DNA of 64,000 bases from a virus, in the IMG/VR virus record IMGVR_UViG_3300042731_004037, positions 98,417-162,416 of that record; one strand, written 5' to 3'. The notes below the pieces were generated by a model. It worked only from the letters and a program-made list of their open reading frames with translations. It had not been told where the DNA came from and did not search any database. A program made the position numbers and the translations under genes. Positions within the stretch are counted from its first letter, which is position 1, and each line of letters begins with the position of its first letter. Shown here piece after piece: positions 34,050 to 44,490 of the stretch.

Positions 34050-36572
34050 ATGGCTGATGAAAATGCGCCAAATACTATGCAGGATATTAATGTAAATATA
34101 AATATTCCTGAAGCAAGTGCAGAGCAATTAGCTGATCAAACATCTAGAATTAAAGAGGCAGCAATAAATTTGCGCGAATCTGCTGGGCAATATTCACAAA
34201 TGCTTGGTAGGTTAGTTGAGTCTCCAGATGTTAAGTTACCATTACCCCCAGGAACTGATCAAGCCTTTAGACAAGCTCAACGCGGGGCTAATCGATTCAA
34301 AAGAACACTAGATAGTATGAGAAATTCACCTGGTTTTACTGCCGTAGAAAGTGGTTTACAGAATGTTATTAAAAATACTGGGCCAATGGGTAGATTAATT
34401 GAAAAGACATTTAAGGGTATATCAAACCATGCTGATGAATTTAACCGAATATTGGGTTCTGGTACAGCTCTTGGTGTGTTAATAGGGATAGAAAAAGTAC
34501 TAGGAGGAATTGATACTAGAACAAAAGTATTTTCTAAATTGCAACAAAGTTTAATCGATGTTCACAAGTATGCATTGCAGGCAAGTATGGGTATAGGCGA
34601 AGGATTTAGAGACGCACAAGGAAGTGTAGAAGATATACAAACACAATTTGGCCAAACAATGGTAACTACTAATACTTTGCGCAAGGATGTTTTAGAAGTT
34701 GGCGAAACACTTAAACAGGCATTTTCGGCTAGAGATACATTTACTGGAATCGAAAATTTAAGAGATGGTACTAATAAGATGCATTCAGCTATGAATCTAG
34801 CTAATATTGCTATTCTAGCTAGTACTGCCAGAGGAATGGAAGCTACGAAAGCTGCTGATATGTTGGCCAATGCACATTTGAACCTAGGAGAATCTGTTGA
34901 AACTGCGGCTCTAATATTCGGGCAAATTGATCAAGCGGCTGAAAATTCTGGTATGCAATTTTCCAAGGTTGCTGATCTTATTATGGGTGCTACTGATAAT
35001 ATGAAATTGTGGGGAGGAACTGTTGCATCGGTAACTCCTACCTTTAAGGCATTTTCAGATGCTCTTGGTGAAGGAAGAAAAGGGTTAGTAGAACCATTAT
35101 TTAATAGATATATGCAAGGTATTAGAGATATGCAAGTTGAAATGAGAGCATTAATTGGTCTAACTGCTGGGATGGGTGGTGGCGGTGGTGGCACAGCTAT
35201 TGGTGCAGCATTGCAAATGGAAGCATTGATGGAAAAGGGTCCGGAAGGAATGGCAGAAATGTCAGAAAAACTTATCAATACTATAAAAGAATTTACTGGC
35301 GGACAGATGTTAACTAGAGAACAAGTTTTAGAAAATCCGGCACTAGAAAACCAATTCATGATTCAACGTCAATTATTAGAACAAATGACTGGTTCCTCAA
35401 CCGCTGAAGCTAACCAAATGATAGAAATACTTCAAAAAATAGATGAAAATGGAATTGAAGGTGTTGAGAACGCTAAAGAACGTCTTAATGAATTAACAAA
35501 AAGTGGTGAGGATACTAGAAAAGCTACCACCAATGATATGGTAAATGCTACACTCAAAGTAGAAGCTGCTATTCACACACAAGGAAAACAAATAGCAAAT
35601 GTTATAAATAATCTAATGAAATCTTCTGGTGCCCGAAGAGTTGTTAGATCTGCCCAACGTGCTACAACTAAAATGGCTACTGGAGATATTAGCGGATTGC
35701 GCGGTATTAAAGAATTTATAACAGATATTAGCTCAACAGATATATCTGGAAAAGTTGAAAGATTAACTGGAAGAAGAACTAGAATGAAAGAAGAACCAGA
35801 TATTATAAGAATAGGCAAAGAATCTGGTTTGTTATTTGTTAATCAATTAATGGGAGAATTAGCTAGAAAGCGTGATGTTACTATTGCTGGTGGTCCAGGA
35901 GGTTTTAAAGAAATGCGCGGACGGCCTAATGTGGTTACACGAATGGCTGCTGGGCAAGAAATAAATACAAGATTCGTTAAAAAAGATATACAAAATACTA
36001 TTAAAGCAATTACACAAGAAATTAGCAAACTGCAAGAGATTAAACAGACAGGAAATCTTACGCAAGCCCAAGCCGCAAAACTTGTCACACTGAGACAGTC
36101 AGAACAACAATTACAAGGCATGGCTAGACAAAAGAGGATAAATTTATCTGAAGTTGGCGACGTTAATCAATATACAAAATATAATCTTCCTCCAACCATT
36201 AATCGACGTATGCCGAAAATGGCTACATTAGAAAGACGAACTGTCCCAACTCAAGATATTTTGAAACAGCCAAGAATAGATGATGTAATTGAGAAACAAT
36301 TGTCTATGTATAATAGGAATATTGCTAATAATATGGAAGAGCAACTACGACATGTTGCTAGGCGTCCGGCACGCATTCAAGTGGAAGAGGCCCAACAAGC
36401 TGCTCGCGAAATTAAAAATGTTTCTAAAGAGAATATTACCCAAACACCAGAAACAATAGAAAAAAAGATTGTACTTAAAGTCGTGCCAGATAGGCAAACT
36501 GTAACTATAGAAGTGGATGAAGCAAGAATGGCTGAAGTAGCTAAGAGGGTGACTGGAGAAATAATAGATTAA
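34050..36572 (+). CDS. Tape measure protein
   Basis: 840 residues, directly behind the chaperone pair; the RBS is weak (CTGGAG). The chain is mostly long helices with few aromatic residues. It has helical, hydrophobic or small-residue stretches in the middle (GMGGGGGGTAIGAALQM, ~375-390; NLANIAILASTA, ~250) and a charged C-terminal half with basic runs. This composition and position identify the tail-length ruler, which is threaded through the tube and ejected with DNA. At about 0.15 nm per residue, the general rule for such rulers, it predicts a tail of roughly 125 nm. No peptidoglycan hydrolase domain is apparent. Confidence 0.8.
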   Translation: MADENAPNTMQDINVNINIPEASAEQLADQTSRIKEAAINLRESAGQYSQMLGRLVESPDVKLPLPPGTDQAFRQAQRGANRFKRTLDSMRNSPGFTAVESGLQNVIKNTGPMGRLIEKTFKGISNHADEFNRILGSGTALGVLIGIEKVLGGIDTRTKVFSKLQQSLIDVHKYALQASMGIGEGFRDAQGSVEDIQTQFGQTMVTTNTLRKDVLEVGETLKQAFSARDTFTGIENLRDGTNKMHSAMNLANIAILASTARGMEATKAADMLANAHLNLGESVETAALIFGQIDQAAENSGMQFSKVADLIMGATDNMKLWGGTVASVTPTFKAFSDALGEGRKGLVEPLFNRYMQGIRDMQVEMRALIGLTAGMGGGGGGTAIGAALQMEALMEKGPEGMAEMSEKLINTIKEFTGGQMLTREQVLENPALENQFMIQRQLLEQMTGSSTAEANQMIEILQKIDENGIEGVENAKERLNELTKSGEDTRKATTNDMVNATLKVEAAIHTQGKQIANVINNLMKSSGARRVVRSAQRATTKMATGDISGLRGIKEFITDISSTDISGKVERLTGRRTRMKEEPDIIRIGKESGLLFVNQLMGELARKRDVTIAGGPGGFKEMRGRPNVVTRMAAGQEINTRFVKKDIQNTIKAITQEISKLQEIKQTGNLTQAQAAKLVTLRQSEQQLQGMARQKRINLSEVGDVNQYTKYNLPPTINRRMPKMATLERRTVPTQDILKQPRIDDVIEKQLSMYNRNIANNMEEQLRHVARRPARIQVEEAQQAAREIKNVSKENITQTPETIEKKIVLKVVPDRQTVTIEVDEARMAEVAKRVTGEIID

Positions 36573-36584
36573 TAAGAGGTTTCG

Positions 36585-37706
36585 ATGGCTTACAAATCAT
36601 ATGTATATAGTATATCAACTAATTTTCCAAATAAAAAAGTGCACTTAGGTACTTTAAACGTTGAGATCAGATCTAGTAGTGTTGCTAGAGTGTCGTATGG
36701 TAATATTGTTGCTAATTTTGTTTCTGCATCTAGGAATGGAGACAATATATCTATTACATATAGTAACGAGTTATCTTCGATTGATAAAAAGAAATTAGAT
36801 AATATAATACGCACGCATAATGGAACAAAAAAGGCAACTTCCAATGATGATAATAAAAAGTGGCATGAACAGGTCCGAGAAGATATTGGATCTTTCTTAA
36901 ATTATTTTGAAGAATCTCCAAATTATAGATCAGCATCAGGTGTTACTAATAGGGATAAACAGATAATGACATGGAGATTGCCAAATGGAAGTTCTGTTCA
37001 AATGTATATAAATCCACAAAATTTTGTTGTTGCTGAAAGTAAACAAATAAACCATACACGTACGAAAGGTGGTTTTGTGGTACAATATTGGGGAGATAAT
37101 TTAACCAGACTTACTATATCTGGGACTACCGGATCTTCTGGTATAAAGGGAATTCAAGTATTAAGAGATATATATAGGGCAGAAAATCGAGCTTTCGAAC
37201 TGATAGCGGCAACTCAAATAAATTCACTGACCGATTTAATTTCTGATGGGTTGACTATTGATAATGCTTCAGCAGTAGTATCGCATTTTGCTAATGATTT
37301 GCGTAATAGTTCTTTTATTTTACGTCCCTCTTTGGCTTCATTAGCACTAAGTATTTTGCTATTTTATCAAGGCATACAATATAAAGGATTTTTTACTGAT
37401 TTTACTATGACCGAGAGCACAGCGAAACTTGGTTTGTTTGACTATAATATAACTTTTGTAGTTACAGAAATTAGAGGAACGAGGGAAAACTTTATGGCTT
37501 GGCATAAAGAGCCACTGGCTGATAGTCCTGGAGCTCAATTAGCATCTGGTGTTTTAAATGCCGTTGGAAATTCAATTAGAAGTGCGGTCGGGTTACCAGA
37601 ACAAGCACAAAACCCGCCACAGTTCCACCCAGAATCAGCTCCACTAAGTTTTGGAGGATCTGAACTAGGAACAGATTCTGCTTCTACTATAGCTAATATG
37701 TTATAA
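36585..37706 (+). CDS. Tail/baseplate protein (tube-initiator region)
   Basis: 373 residues, AGAGG before ATG 36585. After an N-terminal beta-rich ~80 residues comes a domain with MYINPQNFVVAESKQINHTR, then GGFVVQYWGDNLTRLTISGTTGSSG, a sequence style found in tail proteins encoded right after the tape measure in several large myoviruses. Residues ~245-330 contain a hydrophobic strand/helix pair (LASLALSILLFYQG). The C-terminus is Pro/Ser-rich and flexible. By synteny it could sit at the junction of tube and baseplate hub. The family name is not certain. Confidence 0.6.
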   Translation: MAYKSYVYSISTNFPNKKVHLGTLNVEIRSSSVARVSYGNIVANFVSASRNGDNISITYSNELSSIDKKKLDNIIRTHNGTKKATSNDDNKKWHEQVREDIGSFLNYFEESPNYRSASGVTNRDKQIMTWRLPNGSSVQMYINPQNFVVAESKQINHTRTKGGFVVQYWGDNLTRLTISGTTGSSGIKGIQVLRDIYRAENRAFELIAATQINSLTDLISDGLTIDNASAVVSHFANDLRNSSFILRPSLASLALSILLFYQGIQYKGFFTDFTMTESTAKLGLFDYNITFVVTEIRGTRENFMAWHKEPLADSPGAQLASGVLNAVGNSIRSAVGLPEQAQNPPQFHPESAPLSFGGSELGTDSASTIANML

Positions 37707-37717
37707 AAGGAATAATC

Positions 37718-40700
37718 ATGGCAATCGTTTTTGGTGGTGATGCTGGAATTGTAGAAAATTCATATTATGGTTTTTTATCAGAGATTAGTAAAAAATTTGA
37801 TGATCTGGTAAATACACTAAACCAAGGATTATACAGTCCAGATAATTGGCCTCCTCCAGCGCCAATATTAGAAAAGGTACATATTGACGATGGTTTTGAA
37901 AATGTCCCTGGTACATCGTATGTTGGGTCTACAATAGATAATGTTGATGATATAAAACAACGAAGAATCTCCTCTCAGGAACCGCATGCAACTATATACA
38001 TTAAAAAGCGCGCTTTTTGGGGACTAGCTGATGAAAATGATACACGGTTTATGGATAAAGGAGAAAAATTATATTTACGTGCAACAAAAATATTATTTGA
38101 AAAAAAGTGTAATCAACTTGCCTCTTATGAAGCTTTGACAAAAGTTTCTAAACTCGTATCTGAAGATGCCGACTTAGATGCAATTAGGATAGAACAAATT
38201 ATTGACTTGTTAGACGAATTCATAGAAGATAGACTATACAATCTTGAAAAAGATGCTGCTACTGCAATTTCTATTGACCCAAATAATATATCTTTTAATG
38301 AACAAATAATTACTCAATTAAATGATTTAAAAAATAATACGACAAAAATTTCTCCGATTGTTGACGCTTTAAGAGAAATCTGTCAAAAACAGAATAAATT
38401 AAAACAAGCTGTAAATACAAACTGGGTAATAGACCCAGATCAATTAGATATTTTTAACATCGGTCGTGGTAGCGGTGTGATAGAATTAACTATGTTTAAT
38501 AACTTGTCTACGTCATTAGGCTTCGATAATATTGAGGGCCAAGTAAGTTTTAGCATACAGGATCCATACAACCTAATGAAAATTACTACTGATGATATAG
38601 AGATGTCATTATCTTCAGCTCATTCAGAAATAGAAAGTATGAAAAATACAGATAGTTCTGGAAATTGGGTATCATTAAAAGGGCCACAGACTATATTAGA
38701 ACAAGCACGTAATAAAGAAAAAATTCTTCGTGATATCAGAGAAAATAGAATTGCGGAGCTCCTTGGCACGAATAAAAGTATTATAGGTTCTTCGAATATA
38801 TCGGAAATAATTTTTGAGATAAGTCCAACATCCTATGCACAAAATAAGGTTGTTGCATATACAACATCTTTAGCAAAACCATCTTATAATAGAGATCAGT
38901 TAGTACTATCTATGATAGACTTTCCAGTTGAACAACAACTTACTGTAGAGGAAAGAGAGCTTGTTGGTGAAATTTTTAAGTTATTAGGCGAATATTCGGC
39001 AGCTGTCGAACATCTTAATAATGATTTAATGGAATTAAATTCTAACGAACATGTAAAACACGCTAGACGTAATTTACGATTACATTATCTTGGTAAATCA
39101 ATTATACAAGCAATGGATGGCTTACACATATATATTCGTGGTAATACATATAAACATGGAGAAGTTGTTGGGCCTCTTAGTCATTTGTTGAATGGATCAG
39201 CTTTTATTAAAAATGCCGCCAATGATCCAAATGCAACAGATGCTGTACTTATAGAAGAAATGCGACAATTTGGATTAGATGACCTTGGATTAGATGTAGA
39301 TTTTTATAGAACTATTAGAACTGGAAGTTTTATGCGTAATGCTGGAATGCATGTATTTGGCGGATTAGTTACATCAGTTAACGAACGATATGATGCTGGT
39401 AGTGGAGTATACATTACAAATGTTTCTGGTAAAAGTAATGCTAGATGGTTAAATTTATCCAGAGTTAATATCAAACCAAGTCTAAGCCAACCACAAGGAT
39501 TATTAGAAGATCCTCTTACAGCATTTTCGTATAAAATAGATCCCGCAACTGGACTAATATCAGAAAAACCAGAACCATTACCAGGTAATTCTGCAGTTAT
39601 GGCATCGGAAAAGGAAAGTGAAACATCTGAAACTGCAAATGTAGCAAGATTAAGATTCAAATCCGGTACCAATAAATGTAAATTAGTTTCTCTGAATAAT
39701 TGGGAACAAGATTATGCAAAAATAGAAAGTGGGCTTACACCGATTTGGAAACATGCGCCTGGAATGATATACAAGTGGAAACCAGGAACTATGGTTGCAA
39801 CTATTGATGCCAATTTAGATAAATCTTTACAAGGGAGTGAAGATGATAATAAGGCACTTAAAAGGTATGTTGGATTGACTGTAGTAGAAAATCCATTTGC
39901 TGGACTAGATGCTGCTGATATAATAAGTCTTCTAGTCACTGGATATCCACATAGCGCTGAAAGATTTTATAAAGCCGCCAATACTGTTGGGACATTCAAA
40001 GCAACCGGTTCTAATGCTAGCCCAAGTTTTTTTCATTCTTTTTTTGATATAACGAGGTCAACAAATAAAGCATTAGGAAACTTTGAACCATTCAGAGAAA
40101 TTGTAACAGATGGTATGGCTTTTACCAAACAACTAGCTTTACGTGGGACAATACAAAAAAGTTATTCAGAAATAGAACGTTTGAGAAAAGAGTTAGCTAA
40201 AGCACAAGACTATCTTTTAAGTATAAATAGAAGTATTCATGATAAAGAGACCAATCGATTAAGCAATGATATTGACGAACAGGATAGGCAAAGAAGCCAA
40301 AAAGCGTGGGAGACATATAGAGACAACCTTGTTGAACAAATAGATTCGGAAGAAGAATTTATTTATAAGAACCTAAAAAGTGCTAAAGAACAAGGTATAA
40401 TAAGGGATGTAGATGATGTAGTTTTTAATTTAGCTTCTTTGTCGAGCGGTATAGAAACTAGTGCTCATGCGGAGCAAAATAAAAATGTTAGGCTTAAAAA
40501 TAAATTTTTACAGGTCCGGTCGCAGTATGCATGTAAATTTAATGAAGATAAAAATTTATTAATTGTATCAGATGAATATGATACTAACGCTAATATACAG
40601 GCATTTGTGGTAGGATTACAAAATCAACCATTCAGTTTATTTAATAGTGAGTTTAAGCATCCAATTGAAATTTGTAGGACCGTTGCGGAAACATTGAATA

Positions 40701-42493
40701 TGGAATTCTACTGTGATTCGCAAGGACATTTAAGATTTAGACCACAACAGTATAACAAGATTCCTCTTTCATTAATATTGAAAATGTTTATGTTGAACGA
40801 CAGAAAAGGAGTACAATTGTATCCAGATTTTTTAAAACAATTGTTCAAAAGTAGAGAAATAACTACCAGAGAAGAAATAGATATAGTTGATATCGAGATA
40901 AGGATAAAAGCATATTTATTGAATCTTGGTTCTGAATACCAAGATACCGATGTTTTATTAAGCACTGTAAAGAGTGAATCAGCTAGTGACCAAATTGTGC
41001 GTGGGCAATATTTAACATCGTCTACAAACATAGATTCGAAATCAATATCCAAAGAAATAATCAAATTATCTAATAGTCTAGAACTGAAGACGGGATTTAA
41101 AGGGAAATTTCAAAATGAAGATCAGGTTGAATTAGAAGTTGAAAAGTACAATAATCCAGCGACGCCCAATGTCAATTCTATGAGATTAAAACTTGCTAAT
41201 GAAATTAAGATGTTGTTAAGCAGAAAACAACAACTTAGTGATTTAAAAGATAAACTGGATGCCCAAGGAAAGGCATATGAAATCAATTTTGCTGATTTCT
41301 CGCCAGCTTCACAAGATTCATTAAATGAATTGTTGGCTCCATTTGGTAATTTGATAGAGGACGATTATACAGACTTTTTAGGCCCCGGATCAGCTAGCAG
41401 ATTTATAATATATGATGATCAAATTATAAGTTTCGAATTTACTGAAGATGAACAGAATGCTACTTGTAGAGCAGATGTTACTGGGCAACATAATTTAGTT
41501 GGATCTCCAGGATCTCTAACCAAAAATATGCCTAATATATGGGCTGGAGCAACCGATTTTGATATGTGGAGACAATACGGTTATCGTTCCTTACCTACAC
41601 AAAACAAACCGTTTTTAAAAGATGCCCAAAGCCAATGTGCTCCTTATGCCTTATTCTTGTTATCTCGCGCTCGCAAGGATATATTACGAGGGCGTATTAC
41701 ATTATATGGAAATGAATATTATCAGCTCGGAGATGTTGTTTACATAAACGCAAAAGATTTATTATTCTATGTAAATAATGTATCACATAGTTTTGATTAT
41801 AGTAGTGGTAATTTCACAACAACATTAGACTTAAGATATGGGCATCCTCTTGGAGAATATATACCTACTCCGTTTGATATTATAGGGGAGTCATTAATCC
41901 GGAATCAAAAAAGGTTTAACAAAGTAATAATGTCCAGGGAGACCTCTAGTATTGACCTTGGAGTTCATTTAGGTATGGTAATTTTTGAGAACGAAGAAAG
42001 TGATGATGAACATAAATCTATGTTATCTAGTAGGTTCGCAAGATTCAATATACGTGAATTAAAGCGCTCTTTACTTACAGCGCATAATTATATTGTATCG
42101 AATGATAAAGATATATTTCCAAAAATAGAAATACGCGGGTGGTGTTTAGATGAAGCCAATATAGATAAAGTCCAAAAACGTATGGATGCTGTTGTTACAT
42201 GGTTTGGCCAACCAGTTGGGAGATGGCTTAAATTTGAAAGAGATGATAGATCAAGATATATTGTAATTGGTAATCAATACAAAAAGCTAGAAAATAACCA
42301 AATATATAACCATATTGTTAAAAATACTCAAGAAGAAGGTAAGAAGCCGGTAGAGCCGGTTAATTTATCTAAAGAACTTGAGGGTGAAGATTTAGAAAGA
42401 TTTAGAATACCAAGTGAAGAAGTATATAACGCTCTACCAGAGGATGATAGAGATCCAACTAATATAATAGAAATAGTATTAATGTTGGAATAA
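37718..42493 (+). CDS. Large baseplate hub protein
   Basis: 1591 residues, AAGGA before ATG 37718. The N-terminal ~900 residues include coiled-coil segments (e.g. ~815-905) and beta regions. The part from ~925 to ~1420 has the marks of hub proteins of the gp27/gpD type: a QNQPFSLFNSEF strand, PIEICRTVAETLNMEFYCDSQGHLRF, FIIYDDQIISFEFTEDEQNATCRADV, and GRITLYGNEYYQLGDVVYI followed by SHSFDYSSGNFTTTLDLRYGH. The final 170 residues are a separate charged domain. It would form the central trimer that holds the spike and starts the tube. It is much longer than the ~390 residues of T4 gp27, so extra domains have been added. Confidence 0.75.
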   Translation: MAIVFGGDAGIVENSYYGFLSEISKKFDDLVNTLNQGLYSPDNWPPPAPILEKVHIDDGFENVPGTSYVGSTIDNVDDIKQRRISSQEPHATIYIKKRAFWGLADENDTRFMDKGEKLYLRATKILFEKKCNQLASYEALTKVSKLVSEDADLDAIRIEQIIDLLDEFIEDRLYNLEKDAATAISIDPNNISFNEQIITQLNDLKNNTTKISPIVDALREICQKQNKLKQAVNTNWVIDPDQLDIFNIGRGSGVIELTMFNNLSTSLGFDNIEGQVSFSIQDPYNLMKITTDDIEMSLSSAHSEIESMKNTDSSGNWVSLKGPQTILEQARNKEKILRDIRENRIAELLGTNKSIIGSSNISEIIFEISPTSYAQNKVVAYTTSLAKPSYNRDQLVLSMIDFPVEQQLTVEERELVGEIFKLLGEYSAAVEHLNNDLMELNSNEHVKHARRNLRLHYLGKSIIQAMDGLHIYIRGNTYKHGEVVGPLSHLLNGSAFIKNAANDPNATDAVLIEEMRQFGLDDLGLDVDFYRTIRTGSFMRNAGMHVFGGLVTSVNERYDAGSGVYITNVSGKSNARWLNLSRVNIKPSLSQPQGLLEDPLTAFSYKIDPATGLISEKPEPLPGNSAVMASEKESETSETANVARLRFKSGTNKCKLVSLNNWEQDYAKIESGLTPIWKHAPGMIYKWKPGTMVATIDANLDKSLQGSEDDNKALKRYVGLTVVENPFAGLDAADIISLLVTGYPHSAERFYKAANTVGTFKATGSNASPSFFHSFFDITRSTNKALGNFEPFREIVTDGMAFTKQLALRGTIQKSYSEIERLRKELAKAQDYLLSINRSIHDKETNRLSNDIDEQDRQRSQKAWETYRDNLVEQIDSEEEFIYKNLKSAKEQGIIRDVDDVVFNLASLSSGIETSAHAEQNKNVRLKNKFLQVRSQYACKFNEDKNLLIVSDEYDTNANIQAFVVGLQNQPFSLFNSEFKHPIEICRTVAETLNMEFYCDSQGHLRFRPQQYNKIPLSLILKMFMLNDRKGVQLYPDFLKQLFKSREITTREEIDIVDIEIRIKAYLLNLGSEYQDTDVLLSTVKSESASDQIVRGQYLTSSTNIDSKSISKEIIKLSNSLELKTGFKGKFQNEDQVELEVEKYNNPATPNVNSMRLKLANEIKMLLSRKQQLSDLKDKLDAQGKAYEINFADFSPASQDSLNELLAPFGNLIEDDYTDFLGPGSASRFIIYDDQIISFEFTEDEQNATCRADVTGQHNLVGSPGSLTKNMPNIWAGATDFDMWRQYGYRSLPTQNKPFLKDAQSQCAPYALFLLSRARKDILRGRITLYGNEYYQLGDVVYINAKDLLFYVNNVSHSFDYSSGNFTTTLDLRYGHPLGEYIPTPFDIIGESLIRNQKRFNKVIMSRETSSIDLGVHLGMVIFENEESDDEHKSMLSSRFARFNIRELKRSLLTAHNYIVSNDKDIFPKIEIRGWCLDEANIDKVQKRMDAVVTWFGQPVGRWLKFERDDRSRYIVIGNQYKKLENNQIYNHIVKNTQEEGKKPVEPVNLSKELEGEDLERFRIPSEEVYNALPEDDRDPTNIIEIVLMLE

Positions 42494-42505
42494 TTGGAGA
42501 TATTT

Positions 42506-44479
42506 ATGGGAGTTCCTATATTAAGCTTACGTGTGGCAATGGTTCGTAGTGTTACACGTACATTTGTACAATGTGATTATCTCGGTAATACTGGAGAGAA
42601 AACAATACGATGTCCAATATCCTACCCATATATCAGTAATGGTGGGGGTTTTCTACAAGGTATTGAAATTGGAACTTTAGTGTTAATAGGAACTGGTCCA
42701 AGCGAAGAAAAGTTTATTGTATCTTATTTGCCATGGCGAACTACTTATTACAATATGGACGGCGTCCAAGATGTTCCATTTTATCAACAACCTATTCCTG
42801 AATTAGAAGAAGGCGAATTAATGATTCGTTCTAGTCGTTCCGGATCTTTTATAGATTTACCATCGTATGGTAATATTATCTTAGATGCTAGATCTGGAGA
42901 TGATGAAGGTGATTTAGAATTATCTACTTCAGCTAAGGCATTGTTTTCAAGGTCCAATAATAAATATGAATTTACAGAAGCTGGTAGATCAATTGATGGA
43001 ATAATAAAAAGAGATAAAAATAAGACAGAATATGAGTTTGACACTAGTATATTAAATTTTTTATCTGGCGATCTGTATGATGATTTGTTAAGTCCTATAG
43101 GTCGATCCCCGACAGATGAAGTGCAGAATCGAACTACAACAATAATTAGAGATTTTATACGTAATCCTGCTCTTGTAGAAAAACGTAGCATAATATATGA
43201 ATATGCCAATAGTTTTGGTGTTAGAAATATTACATCGGAAGCTAAGGCCATGATTACAATGGAGAATACCGATGGTACAGAAAATCTAGTAGTTGTTAAT
43301 GGTGACAGATCTAATCGAAGAACAGACGTGTTAAACCTTAACATGTTCAATTATAACCATCTTGCAGAGCATGTACTTGGTACTGTAGTAGATATTTATG
43401 GTAATGTATTGGATATTAATCGTAATATCATTAATATACCTGATGTTAATACACTTGATACAAAAAATGGTACAACAAAATCATTGCAAAATTTATATAG
43501 ATATATGCGAAGATCTATAAAATATCATTTTGAAATTAATTCAAGAAAAGAAATAGATGGCAATGAACCACCTAGAACTATAGATAATATCTCAGAATAT
43601 GGGCGAGAACACAGTCGCTGGAGTATTGATGTTGATGGTGAAGGTTTGACAAAAATTAATATCCCGGCCTCTTCTAATACCGGAAATATACCTTTGTTAG
43701 CTAGATATTTAAACTCTGTTTCGTCCGATAAAGATGGGAATGCCATAGAATCGGATCGGAATAGCGGAAGTTTTAAAGACGAAGATTTTATTGATATTCG
43801 TGCTATTCCGTTTGGACAAAAAACACAACAAATTTTAAATTCAGAATATTCACCAACTACAATAAACGATAGTAATATTACTACTGCTGGGACAGCTTAT
43901 CATGATTTAATGACAATTGCTTCATTGATATTTTCCGAAGGAAAATGGAAAAGTTCTGGAGATCGTATGACATCATCTATAAATAATAAAATTGGATCTA
44001 ATCAGGCCAATGCGGGCGGAAAAAGTTTGCACACTAATTTAGATGGTAGTGCCGAAATATCTATAGGATCAGATTCGGCAGACAAAAAATCTCTTGTATT
44101 AGACTTGGAAGGGGCAGTAATATCTTGTTATGGCACTGATAATAGAGGAAGGAGCCTCATACATCAATCGGATGGGGACGTTCTTATGCAAATTGGTAAC
44201 AACAATAATCCTGGTAGACTTGAAATACATTTGAACACTGGGAAAAACAAACCAAGCCAAAAAATAATTATTGATGAAGATGGTATGACTATAGATGTTC
44301 AAGGGAATATGTTATTATCGTCTAGCGGAAACTTGACTCTTGGGGCCGGCGGATTATTAACATTAGCAGGAGAATTAATTTGGAATTATGGATCTTTTGA
44401 TTCATCCGTTGATGGAACACGTTCTGCAACAGGATTTGAACGAATGGTATTGCGTAATGGAATACCTGATCACATGTAA
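42506..44479 (+). CDS. Baseplate spike protein (OB-fold gp5/VgrG-like)
   Basis: 657 residues from ATG 42506 with GGAGAT upstream; an in-frame TTG at 42494 is less likely. Residues ~8-80 fit an OB-fold (ARTFVQCDYLG-type start, ...GIEIGTLVLIGTGPSEEKFIVSYLP), as in spike proteins that sit on the hub. The middle is mixed. From ~510 to ~640 repeated short strands (LVLDLEGAVISCYG, RLEIHLNTG, KIIIDEDGMTIDV, NLTLGAGGLLTLAGE) make a triple-stranded beta-helix needle typical of gp5 and VgrG. A lysozyme domain like T4 gp5's is not visible. It probably pierces the outer layer when the sheath contracts. Confidence 0.75.
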   Translation: MGVPILSLRVAMVRSVTRTFVQCDYLGNTGEKTIRCPISYPYISNGGGFLQGIEIGTLVLIGTGPSEEKFIVSYLPWRTTYYNMDGVQDVPFYQQPIPELEEGELMIRSSRSGSFIDLPSYGNIILDARSGDDEGDLELSTSAKALFSRSNNKYEFTEAGRSIDGIIKRDKNKTEYEFDTSILNFLSGDLYDDLLSPIGRSPTDEVQNRTTTIIRDFIRNPALVEKRSIIYEYANSFGVRNITSEAKAMITMENTDGTENLVVVNGDRSNRRTDVLNLNMFNYNHLAEHVLGTVVDIYGNVLDINRNIINIPDVNTLDTKNGTTKSLQNLYRYMRRSIKYHFEINSRKEIDGNEPPRTIDNISEYGREHSRWSIDVDGEGLTKINIPASSNTGNIPLLARYLNSVSSDKDGNAIESDRNSGSFKDEDFIDIRAIPFGQKTQQILNSEYSPTTINDSNITTAGTAYHDLMTIASLIFSEGKWKSSGDRMTSSINNKIGSNQANAGGKSLHTNLDGSAEISIGSDSADKKSLVLDLEGAVISCYGTDNRGRSLIHQSDGDVLMQIGNNNNPGRLEIHLNTGKNKPSQKIIIDEDGMTIDVQGNMLLSSSGNLTLGAGGLLTLAGELIWNYGSFDSSVDGTRSATGFERMVLRNGIPDHM

Positions 44480-44490
44480 GGAGATTGTAT